64,000 nt of DNA from Burkholderia cepacia (GTDB taxonomy: Bacteria; Pseudomonadota; Gammaproteobacteria; Burkholderiales; Burkholderiaceae): positions 1 through 64,000 of the forward strand of contig NZ_CP013444.1 in assembly GCF_001718835.1 (NCBI RefSeq). Reading direction: 5' to 3'. The notes beneath the pieces are model-generated. The model was given only the letters and a program-made list of their open reading frames with translations, had not been told where the DNA came from and ran no database searches. Position 1 is the stretch's first letter, and every line of letters starts with the position of its first letter. This document shows positions 1-9,330 of the stretch, piece after piece. The position numbers and the translations under genes were made by a program.

Positions 1-1368
1 TCAGGCCGCCCGGGATTGATTCAGCGTAAACGACAGCAGGTCGCCGTCCGTCGGCTCGCCCCAGGTCTTCTGGGCCAGCCAGTCGAAAAAGGCCGTCTCG
101 GCCAGCTTGGAATCGAGGCCGCGCTTGCGCCAGTCGTCGCGCAGATGGGTGCCCATCGTCGGCAGCGCCTCCGACTCGAACGACTCGCGCGCCACTTCGC
201 GCTCGGCGTCGCCCTGCTCTTCGTACAGCACCTTCGCTTCCTTGCGGCGGAACGCAGCGAACTCGCTCAACAGGCGTGCCTTCAGATCGTCCGGCTGCGT
301 CGCGGCGGCCTTGCCCGGCGTCGTGCCGGCCGGCAACGCGTCGACGGCCTCGACCGGCGGCGCATAACCCTTCTTCAGTGCATCCTTGAACAATGCCGGC
401 GCGCTGCGCACCGGCGGCAGCGTCGTGCTGCGCATCCGCTGCTCGGTCATCTGCAGCGCGGCACGAATGCGGTTCTCCTCACTGTCCGCATAGAGCGTCT
501 GCGCTTCCTTCAGCGGGATCCCGAGCTTCACCATCCGGTCGACCAGCGTGCTGTCGAACACGTTCGGATGTTCGTCGAGCGCGAGCATCGGCTGCTTGCG
601 CTCGGTCACGCGGAACTGGATCTCCGCGACCCGGCGCCCTTCACGGTGTTCGATCAGCTCGACGAAGATGTTGGTGACCGCGTTGACTTCCGCGATCGCC
701 GGACGCAGATAGTCGCGCTTGAAGTACTTGTATTCGCGTTTCGCTTCGTCGCCGGCTTCCGTGTCGGGCGTGCCCGACAGGATCGGCCGCCACCACTCCC
801 ACGGCTCGCGCATCGTCAGGTGGCTCGGGTTCGTCAGGTAGCGCACGCAGATTTCGTACAGCGCGAGGCCGGCGCTGCTGCGCAGCTGGCTCTGGAACTG
901 CAGGCTCAGGCGCGCGTACTGGACCGGGTCGAGCAGCTTTTTCTTGATCTTCGGCGCGAACGAGAATTCGACCCACACGCGGCGGGTCGCCGGATCCTCG
1001 AGAATTTCGGCGTCGGCGATCAGCGTCGAGATCCCCCACTTGCGGCCCGGCTTCTGGCTCGACGTCCCCGTGCTCCATTCGACCTGCACCGACACCATGC
1101 GACGCAGGTGTTCCTTCACCAGCGCGGTGTCGTTCGAATCGAAGGCGGAGTTGGCGACGATGTCCGAGAGCAGCGCGCGATACGTATCGCCCGAATCGTC
1201 GGCCTGCTGCGCCACGGCCAGCAGGACATTGAACAGCTTGCGAGTGAGGAGCGTGATCTTGCCGCTCTTCGGCTGAATTGCGATCGCCTCGACGGCCTTA
1301 CGCAACTCGGCTGAACTGGCACTCACCACATCCACATCGGTTTTCTTGGCGCGCTTCGTCGTGGCCAT
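1..1368 (-). CDS. Replication initiator protein, Rep_3/RepB family
   Basis: Predicted initiator that binds the iteron array just upstream and opens the origin of this secondary replicon. The product is 455 residues, with a basic N-terminus followed by a winged-helix-type initiator region (the stretch TLLTRKLFNVLLAVAQQ is typical of Rep_3 proteins) and a long C-terminal extension. The stop codon is the first three bases of the window, so the gene is complete. It is transcribed away from the repeats, as is usual for iteron replicons. No clear Shine-Dalgarno sequence precedes the ATG at 1368. parA and parB, the usual partners, would lie to the left, outside the window. Family assignment is by motif recognition; chromosome 2 versus chromosome 3 cannot be settled from this gene alone. 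Confidence 0.85.
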   Translation of the reverse strand: MATTKRAKKTDVDVVSASSAELRKAVEAIAIQPKSGKITLLTRKLFNVLLAVAQQADDSGDTYRALLSDIVANSAFDSNDTALVKEHLRRMVSVQVEWSTGTSSQKPGRKWGISTLIADAEILEDPATRRVWVEFSFAPKIKKKLLDPVQYARLSLQFQSQLRSSAGLALYEICVRYLTNPSHLTMREPWEWWRPILSGTPDTEAGDEAKREYKYFKRDYLRPAIAEVNAVTNIFVELIEHREGRRVAEIQFRVTERKQPMLALDEHPNVFDSTLVDRMVKLGIPLKEAQTLYADSEENRIRAALQMTEQRMRSTTLPPVRSAPALFKDALKKGYAPPVEAVDALPAGTTPGKAAATQPDDLKARLLSEFAAFRRKEAKVLYEEQGDAEREVARESFESEALPTMGTHLRDDWRKRGLDSKLAETAFFDWLAQKTWGEPTDGDLLSFTLNQSRAA

Positions 1369-1712
1369 ACGTCGGGTCGGAGGAGAAGTTTTCCGGAAGG
1401 ATAGCGTCTGCGGTGAAGTGCGTCCAGAACGACATGCTCACCATAGCGGGTGATGCGCGCCGGCGAAACGGCACTCACCCCAATCGGCTCCCGTAAAGGC
1501 TCACCGGTCCAGAATCGGCCTGTGCGGGACTCACCTTTACGCGTCGCGGGAGACGCGGAATCACAGTTTTTCGCCTGTGCACGATACGTGCGCCGCACCT
1601 TCCCGTATCGGCTCACCTGTGACCTTGTCGCAAATTTGCGACTGCTTTTCGTGAGCGCCGCACAGCGTTTTCACTGCGCCTGACCGATAGCAGCAAACCT
1701 GCGCACAGCCGC

Positions 1713-1728
1713 CTGTATGCATGTACAG
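1713..1728. promoter_or_regulatory. Candidate LexA (SOS) box in the origin/rep upstream region
   Basis: CTGTATGCATGTACAG fits CTGT-N8-ACAG, with extended arms CCTGTA/TACAGG. It lies between the rep-proximal repeats and the main iteron array, about 345 bp upstream of the rep start. It could instead bind another dimeric regulator; a match to the eight fixed bases is expected about once by chance in a window of this size. Confidence 0.4.
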
Positions 1729-1892
1729 GCAAAGCCGGTCGGGCGATCGGCACAGCGTCAGAAGTCCGGACAGACGCACGCATTCGGCGCATGAGCGACT
1801 GGATCCGGCATGGCCTGTGCGTGTTTCGATGCCCATCGCCACCCGGCTTCGACAGCCCGGGCGCGCATTGTACAGTGCACCATCATCACAGA

Positions 1893-2831
1893 CTCCCGAA
1901 AATTCTCACCCTCGATCCGCACAGCCCTGGTGGCCGATCTGTGGCGAACGCCCGTCGCGCGCGGGATCGACCGTTTGCACCTCCTGTAAACCCTCACCTT
2001 ACCGACAAAAACGGCGCGAAAGCAGACATTCGGACGACTCCCGAAAAACCTCACCGTAACCGACGCGGTATCAAAAACCTCAATGCCTTCCGATACTTAG
2101 CGCGATTCCCGGCTGGCCGGCCCAATGCCGCCAGCCCCCGAAAAGCCTCACCTATCCACAGCGCCCATTCGTACGACAGCAGCGTGACGAGTCCCGAAAA
2201 ATCTCACCTGTGCCAAAAAAACGCCTGTGAAAACGGGCTTACCATCCAGTACTGGCGGGGATTTCAGCGGAAGTGGACGCTCACAGCTCCCGAAAAGCCT
2301 CACCTTTGACCATTTTTCGGGCAAATTCCATTCCCGGAAAGGCTCACCTTTGGGTCCACGGGCTGCTCTTCAGTCATGCCCCGAAAAAGCTCACCTCAAG
2401 CCGATCCGGCCAGGGAATCCGCCGTTTTGCTCCCGAAAACGCTCACCTTTTGGGGTTCACAGGCCCGCAAATGCACATTTGCGGTGCAAAATCGCGTTCG
2501 CGTCCCGGATATCCTCACAGCAAAACTGTGTGGAATCCCGTGAAATCTCACCTTTCATCCAAATTGCCTAAAAGAAGGGCAGAATCGGCTGCAAACGAAG
2601 GTCCCGAAAAGGCTCACCGACACCTTCACAGGCAAAAAACTGTGCCCTCAGGCACAGCAGGCGTTTCGTGGCTGTGAGGCCCCGAAAAGCCTCACCTTTG
2701 AGAAATCTCGTGTTTCACTGTGATCCCGAATCCGCTCACGACCTTTCCCGCAACGGCTCACGCAGCTCCCTGAACCCCATCACTTCAGCTCCCGCAGAAG
2801 ATCACCTTGGCTCCCGTAAAACTTCACCTTG
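1893..2831 (+). repeat. Iteron array (initiator-binding direct repeats)
   Basis: About 20 direct repeats with consensus CTCCCGAAAAGCCTCACC, usually followed by TTT, all in the same orientation. Good copies begin near 1893, 1981, 2038, 2134, 2191, 2286, 2331, 2378, 2429, 2535, 2601 and 2680. More degenerate copies lie at 2502, 2722 and 2746, and a tight run of three (starting about 2767, 2789 and 2812) ends the array. Spacing is irregular (about 20-100 bp), unlike compact plasmid iterons. Further degenerate copies lie nearer rep (1486-1507, 1521-1538, 1601-1620). These are the presumed binding sites for the Rep protein. Confidence 0.85.
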
Positions 2832-2937
2832 TCGGCCGGAAAGCCTTGCAGCATAAGGCTGTGCCGTGGCGTTAACGTTTTTAACTAAGGGTTCAAGGGT
2901 GTTTACTTCTAATACTCTCAAGACATCGGCCGTAGAG

Positions 2938-2946
2938 TTTTCCACA
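2938..2946 (+). other. DnaA-box-like site at the edge of the iteron array
   Basis: TTTTCCACA differs by one base from the strong DnaA box TTATCCACA. It sits about 107 bp past the last iteron, beside the AT-richer stretch, which is where an origin-opening site would be expected. Confidence 0.5.
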
Positions 2947-3222
2947 GACACCCCTTACCCCAACACCCACCGATCCTTGGGACCTGCCGTCATGTGAAAC
3001 AACGCCGACTTTTCGCTATTGGTTCAAAAACGCTTTCGATACAATCGCTTAGCTCGTTTTCTTCGCTTTGTTTCACGGAATCCGCACCCTTCATCGGTCA
3101 CAGACGGCCACAGCAGCGCTTTCTGTGCACATCGACGTAAATTCGCAACGTCCGTCAAAAATCGGTATCGATCAATACGTATTTCGTTATGATTGCGACA
3201 TTTAATGCTTGCGAGAGACGCC

Positions 3223-4404
3223 ATGACCCTGGACGAGATGCGTCAAGTCATCCGAGAAGAGCTGGAATCGTTGCGCGCTGCCGGCGCACGACGGCAGGAA
3301 TTGTCGCTGCACGCGTGCAAGCGGCTATTTTTTGATCTTGGCATCCGGCCGTCGGCTGCCAACGTCCGCGATCTCACCCAGACCGGCAGCGCCAGCGATA
3401 TCCCGAAAGACATCGACCATTTCTGGGAGCGGATCCGCTCGGCATCGAAGGTTCGTCTGGAAGGCGCCGCGATTCCGAAAGCCGTCGAGGAAAAAGCCGG
3501 CGCGTTGCTCGGAGCACTCTATGAAGAAGCGTTGAAAGCCGCTCGAGACAGTCTCGATGGCGACCGCGAACAGGTGCGCACCGACGTCGCGCAGGCCGAA
3601 CAGCGGCTGCGCGACGCAGCCATCCGCCAGGAGACGCTCGAAGCGGCCATCGCACGCAGCGAAACCCGCAACGAACAGCTTCAGGCGCGGGTGACCGAGC
3701 TCGAAGTTCAACTGGCGTCCCAAAGCACCCACGGTTCGGCAAACGAGGCCACGCTGCTCACCACAGTCAACCGCCTGGAAAAGGATCTGGCCGCGGCCAC
3801 CGGCCGCGTGGATGCCGAACAGACGCAGAACGCTGCGTTGCGCGACCGTATCGATGCGCTTCAAGCAGAACTGCAGCAGCGCACCGAGCACTACGCGCAG
3901 CAAATCAAGGATGCGGTGGCCGAAGCCGAACGCCGCGTCAAGCCGATGCTGGTCGAGCTGGATTCGTTGCGCAGCACGGCGTCGACCTACCAGAACGGCT
4001 TACGCGACGTTCAGCGCAAGGAATTCGATTTCCTCCAGCAATTGAGTGCGGCCAAGGCGCGTGCCGACCGGCTCGAAGAACAGTTGCGCAGCCAGAGCGA
4101 CGAATTGGCCGCGGCGACGCGCGAAATGAACACGCTGCGCGCGAGCCGCGGAATGAATCCGGAAATCGCCGCGCTGATCCGCCGCCTGGCCGATGCCGGC
4201 AAGCTCGACGCCGACGCATTCACAGTGATCGGCACGGCACTGGATTCCGATATCCCCGTGCCGAACCAGTGTCCGCACTGCGACGGCGAACCGGAGTTGT
4301 CGCACACGGATGAGGGTTTCGAGGTGTCGTGCCCGGAGTGCGAATACGCGTCAGGCTCGTGGCCCTCGCGCTTCGAAGCGGTCACCCGTTTTGGAAGCAA
4401 TTGA
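3223..4404 (+). CDS. KfrA-like DNA-binding coiled-coil protein with C-terminal zinc ribbon
   Basis: 393 residues from ATG 3223, which has a GAGAG Shine-Dalgarno-like stretch upstream; upstream in-frame TTG 3193 and ATG 3205 lack one. Residues about 1-110 resemble the KfrA N-terminal DNA-binding domain (LSLHACKRLFFDLGIRPS, then the DLTQTGSASDIPKDIDHFW region). Residues about 110-320 are a long charged coiled coil. The C-terminus carries two cysteine pairs (CPHC and CPEC about 20 residues apart), a zinc ribbon not typical of plasmid KfrA. KfrA proteins are plasmid-borne repressors linked to segregation and stability. Its place directly beside the iterons supports a replicon-maintenance role. 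It is followed by two reversed iterons. Confidence 0.75.
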   Translation: MTLDEMRQVIREELESLRAAGARRQELSLHACKRLFFDLGIRPSAANVRDLTQTGSASDIPKDIDHFWERIRSASKVRLEGAAIPKAVEEKAGALLGALYEEALKAARDSLDGDREQVRTDVAQAEQRLRDAAIRQETLEAAIARSETRNEQLQARVTELEVQLASQSTHGSANEATLLTTVNRLEKDLAAATGRVDAEQTQNAALRDRIDALQAELQQRTEHYAQQIKDAVAEAERRVKPMLVELDSLRSTASTYQNGLRDVQRKEFDFLQQLSAAKARADRLEEQLRSQSDELAAATREMNTLRASRGMNPEIAALIRRLADAGKLDADAFTVIGTALDSDIPVPNQCPHCDGEPELSHTDEGFEVSCPECEYASGSWPSRFEAVTRFGSN

Positions 4405-4429
4405 CCGCGTTCAATCCGGATGCACAGTC

Positions 4430-4474
4430 AAAGGTGAGATTTTCCGGGAGCCTTGAGGTGAGGTTTTTCGGGAG
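4430..4474 (-). repeat. Two reversed iteron copies outside the origin
   Basis: Two copies of the origin repeat, read on the minus strand (4430-4450 and 4455-4474), lie between the 3' ends of the convergent kfrA-like and recombinase-like genes. Their orientation is opposite to that of the main array. Confidence 0.75.
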
Positions 4475-4543
4475 CGATTGAACGGTGAGGCCCTGCTGCG
4501 CAAGGCGCTCTCACATCGCCGGCTGCGTCCGGCAATCCCCGGA

Positions 4544-5557
4544 TCAGTGAGATTCGGGCTCGGACGGCACCTCACCCTCGATCAAGCTGTCACGCCAGTT
4601 CTTCCATGCGCGATGCAGGCGGTTCGACGAGATCGGTCGCATGAAGCCCAGCCATTTGCCGACTCGTTCGGGCGGCACGTCGTTCTCGAACAATTCCGCG
4701 GCATAGGTGTTGCGCAAAGTCTGCGGGCTTGCGCGCGCGGTGCGCGACGTCGCGATGTCTGCCGCTTCGACGATCGCGTCGATGGCGCGCAGCATCGTCG
4801 CCTTGTGCATCGGGCGTCCCGCGTGCGATGCCGGAAAGATGAGGTCGCCCGGTATGTCCTGGCGCTTGCGTTCGGTGAGCCACGCTTCGAGCAGGGCGAT
4901 CGCGAACGACGCCACGTGCGTTTCCCGTGCGAAATCGGGATGTGTCGACGGGATCTGCAGCGACGTTCCAGCCGTATTGATGCAACTAATCGTAAGTACG
5001 CGCGCTTCACCGGTTTTAATGCCGGCGCCGAGAAACGCGGCGACGAGCGCGCGGTCGCGCCGCTCTTTCCAGTACGCGGAACCGGATACGCCGATCGGCG
5101 AAAACAGGTACGTGAGCAACGTCGCGCGCTCGGCCGGCGTGAGGAAACCGGTAGGTTCGTTGTCGCGCGCCTTGCGCCAGTTCGCTTCGCCATCCTGAGC
5201 AATGAACCGGGCCGGGTTGGTCGACGCGTATTCGGTACGCCGGATATGGTCGAGCACACGCTCGATCAGCCGCAGATAGCGCATTCGCTGGGTTTTCCGG
5301 ATCGGGAGTTCGCCGACGAAGTGGGCGATCGATGCGGTGTCGACCGATGCGAGATTCTTCTGGTGCGTACGCAGCCACGTGAGAAACGCGCCCCATTGCG
5401 CGCGATAGACGTCGGCCGATGAGCGACGATAGTCCTGCATGGCGAGCCATGCATCGAATGCGGCTTCGGGCGAGACGATCCAGTCCGATGCGTGACGGTC
5501 GAACAAATCCTTTTCTACCGTTGGCAATGGCGTGTGCGTGGGCGAAGGAAGGGACAT
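4544..5557 (-). CDS. Tyrosine recombinase-fold protein lacking catalytic residues
   Basis: 337 residues from ATG 5557; an in-frame ATG at 5584 is an alternative. It has a SAM-like N-terminal DNA-binding domain (residues about 25-125) and a phage-integrase-type C-terminal domain (about 135-320). The fold is recognisable but the active site is not. Arg I is Lys181 (GAGIKTGEA), the His of HxxR is Gln279 (QTLR, with Arg282 kept), the usual His after it is Asn283, the GH pair is GF (304-305), and the position of the nucleophilic Tyr is Leu314. It is therefore unlikely to cut DNA and may act as a DNA-binding protein for the replicon. Its position beside the origin supports maintenance over an ordinary integrase of a mobile element. 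Confidence 0.75.
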   Translation of the reverse strand: MSLPSPTHTPLPTVEKDLFDRHASDWIVSPEAAFDAWLAMQDYRRSSADVYRAQWGAFLTWLRTHQKNLASVDTASIAHFVGELPIRKTQRMRYLRLIERVLDHIRRTEYASTNPARFIAQDGEANWRKARDNEPTGFLTPAERATLLTYLFSPIGVSGSAYWKERRDRALVAAFLGAGIKTGEARVLTISCINTAGTSLQIPSTHPDFARETHVASFAIALLEAWLTERKRQDIPGDLIFPASHAGRPMHKATMLRAIDAIVEAADIATSRTARASPQTLRNTYAAELFENDVPPERVGKWLGFMRPISSNRLHRAWKNWRDSLIEGEVPSEPESH

Positions 5558-5721
5558 GTGATTTATTCCGTTAGTTGCGTGCATGGTAGCTCTTTTTGCA
5601 ACCCCCGGGCGGGATGAGCCGAAAGGCTCGATATGCGGAACGCGCATCCGTCGCCGCACTGCATGGCGCTCGCTTATCCGACCGCAACGACGGTTGCCGG
5701 CAAGCCGCGCCCGGCCCGCAA

Positions 5722-6102
5722 TCAGCCGCGCCAGCCCTTGGTCGTGCGCCCGGTTTTGACGGACGGGGGTTGCACGTCGCGCTTGCTTGCAGCGGCCTCA
5801 TACGCGACGACTGCGAACGAGAATACGGCCGGCAGCGCGTTGGACTTGCCGAAGTCGATCGGATCGTCCGTTTCGGGAAACGTCATGTCCGACGGCCGTT
5901 CGAACAATTGACGCATGCCGGCCTCGTGCCGGCTGGCAAAGCCGAGATCGGCGAGCGCCTCGGCTTCGATCGCGTGCAGCAGGCGCCACGTCAGCGGGAC
6001 GCGCTGGCGGATATAACGCCCGGCGATATGGCGAACGATCAGCTCGAGGTCGTGCGCGGCAGCCTTGAAGCTGAGCGCGGCCAAATCCTGTTCTTCTGTC
6101 AT
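5722..6102 (-). CDS. Conserved-looking small protein, possibly SOS-regulated
   Basis: 126 residues; I do not recognise the family. It is mainly alpha-helical in appearance in the first 90 residues (a run with IAGRYIRQRVPLTWRLL and AIEAEALADLGF), followed by a basic Thr/Lys/Arg-rich tail (TGRTTKGWRG). There is no signal peptide or membrane segment. A good Shine-Dalgarno sequence (AGGAG) lies just before the ATG. A LexA-type box sits 92 bp upstream of the start, with no other gene it could serve, because the neighbour on that side ends there. This suggests damage-inducible expression and perhaps a link to replicon maintenance. Confidence 0.6.
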   Translation of the reverse strand: MTEEQDLAALSFKAAAHDLELIVRHIAGRYIRQRVPLTWRLLHAIEAEALADLGFASRHEAGMRQLFERPSDMTFPETDDPIDFGKSNALPAVFSFAVVAYEAAASKRDVQPPSVKTGRTTKGWRG

Positions 6103-6193
6103 TGCAGGCTCCTGTCGGTCGGAGTTGGCGCCTTAGCGCCTGGGGTGGCCCAGGCTTCGCACTCTGGCCGACGCATATCGGAATGTCCGTATA

Positions 6194-6209
6194 CTGTACA
6201 AACATACAG
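6194..6209. promoter_or_regulatory. LexA (SOS) box
   Basis: CTGTACAAACATACAG, preceded by TA, matches CTGT-N8-ACAG with an AT-rich centre (6 of 8). It lies in the gap between the 3' end of the XRE gene and the start of the small gene at 6102, so it can only serve that gene. Confidence 0.6.
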
Positions 6210-6249
6210 TGTTTTCCGCAACTGGCCGTTTGGCTGACTCGACGGCCCG

Positions 6250-6861
6250 TCAGCGATGAATCACGATCAACAACGCTCTCGCTTCGGCCTTGCCGGGATT
6301 GCGGATCGCGTGCGGCTCGTCGGCCGGGTAGCGCGCCGTGTCGCCTGCCTTCAGGCGCCGGCTTGCCGCCGCGGCTTCGATTTCCATCGCGCCCTGCAGC
6401 ACGGTGAGGTGCTCGCGCGTGCCGGGCTCGTGGGCGTTCGATATCAGTGCGCCGCCGCCCGGCAGCGTCAGCTCGTACCACTCGAACTTGCCGGCGAGGT
6501 CGATCGGGCCCCACACGCGCAGCTGGTATCGGCCGTCATGGCCGGCGAGCGTCGGAATGTCGTGCGGGCCGTCTACACGGATCGTCTCGGGCGCCTTCGG
6601 CTGCGAGAACAGCTCGTCGAGCGTGATGCCGAGTGCGTTCGTCAGCCGCCACGCCACCGCGATCGTCGGGTTGGCCTTGTCGCGTTCGATCTCGGAGAGC
6701 ATCGATTTCGATACGCCGGCTGCGCGCGACAGGTCGTCGAGTGTCAGCTTGCGTTCGTTGCGCAGCCGCTGGATCTGCTCGCCGACACGCGGCGGCGTGG
6801 CGGCCGGCGGTTACGGTGCGGCGCTGGCAGGCGTGCGCCGCGAACCGGAGGAACTTGCCAT
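6250..6861 (-). pseudogene. XRE-family regulator with C-terminal cupin, interrupted by a nonsense codon
   Basis: Reading from ATG 6861 gives MASSSGSRRTPASAAP, then TAA at 6813-6811. The same frame continues without a break into a full helix-turn-helix (VGEQIQRLRNERKLTLDDL, then AAGVSKSMLSEIE) and a cupin sensor domain ending at 6250. No ATG, GTG or TTG lies between the stop and the end of the helix-turn-helix; the next ATG (6702) would delete most of it. A single C-to-T change of a CAA codon would explain this. Intact homologues pair a DNA-binding domain with a small-molecule cupin, and this one is divergent from kbl-tdh, which it presumably controlled. A sequencing error is the alternative. 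Confidence 0.75.
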
Positions 6862-6890
6862 TTGGATTCCGTTCGCTTAGAGTTGTTCGG

Positions 6891-6914
6891 TATTTCGAAT
6901 TCTAGTTCGGAATA
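6891..6914. promoter_or_regulatory. Inverted repeat between the XRE gene and kbl
   Basis: TATTTCGAA and TTCGGAATA form an inverted repeat with one mismatch around a 6-bp spacer. It lies in the divergent promoter region and is a candidate operator for the XRE-cupin regulator. Confidence 0.4.
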
Positions 6915-7021
6915 TCGGATAAATGCGGTCAACCGAACGACCGACTATAACAGTAGCAGGCCGTTGCGCCGCCGCCACGAGCGGCGGCCGGCGGGTTGCG
7001 ATTCATGTCAGGAGCTTTGCG

Positions 7022-8221
<1,200 letters not shown>

Positions 8222-8234
8222 CGGAGGCGCGACC

Positions 8235-9263
<1,029 letters not shown>

Positions 9264-9330
9264 ACGCGCTCCCTGCATGGCGTGCGTCGTCGCGCCTCGC
9301 CGCGCGGCGTCGGCCGGGGGCACGGAAGCG

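Larger units (their letters stand above)
1369..3222. other. Replication origin region of the secondary replicon
   Basis: Gene-free 1.85 kb between divergent rep and the kfrA-like gene. From the rep side it holds a few degenerate repeats (about 1435-1620), a LexA-type palindrome at 1713-1728, the dense iteron array (about 1893-2831), then an AT-richer stretch around 2860-2930 and a DnaA-box-like TTTTCCACA at 2938-2946. A second DnaA-like site, CTATCCACA, lies at 2152-2160 inside the array. Iterons, a DnaA box and an AT-rich stretch next to an initiator gene are the classical layout of an iteron origin. The open reading frames that run through the array have repeat-derived sequence and are not genes. 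Confidence 0.85.

Noticed and set aside
1893..2831. CRISPR array
   Set aside because: Repeats are irregularly spaced, about 18-20 bp, vary in sequence and sit next to rep with no cas genes; they are iterons.
1893..2870. Rightward open frames running through the iteron array
   Set aside because: Their sequences are translated repeats and low-complexity, with no ribosome-binding sites; the stretch is origin DNA.
2985..3080. Possible parS-like sites (GTCATGTGAAAC, TTTCACGG)
   Set aside because: Only half-sites of the known Burkholderia parS palindromes; no full 16-bp palindrome seen.
4544..5557. Integrase of a genomic island bounded at the origin
   Set aside because: Active-site residues are missing and no attachment-site repeats or tRNA were seen nearby.
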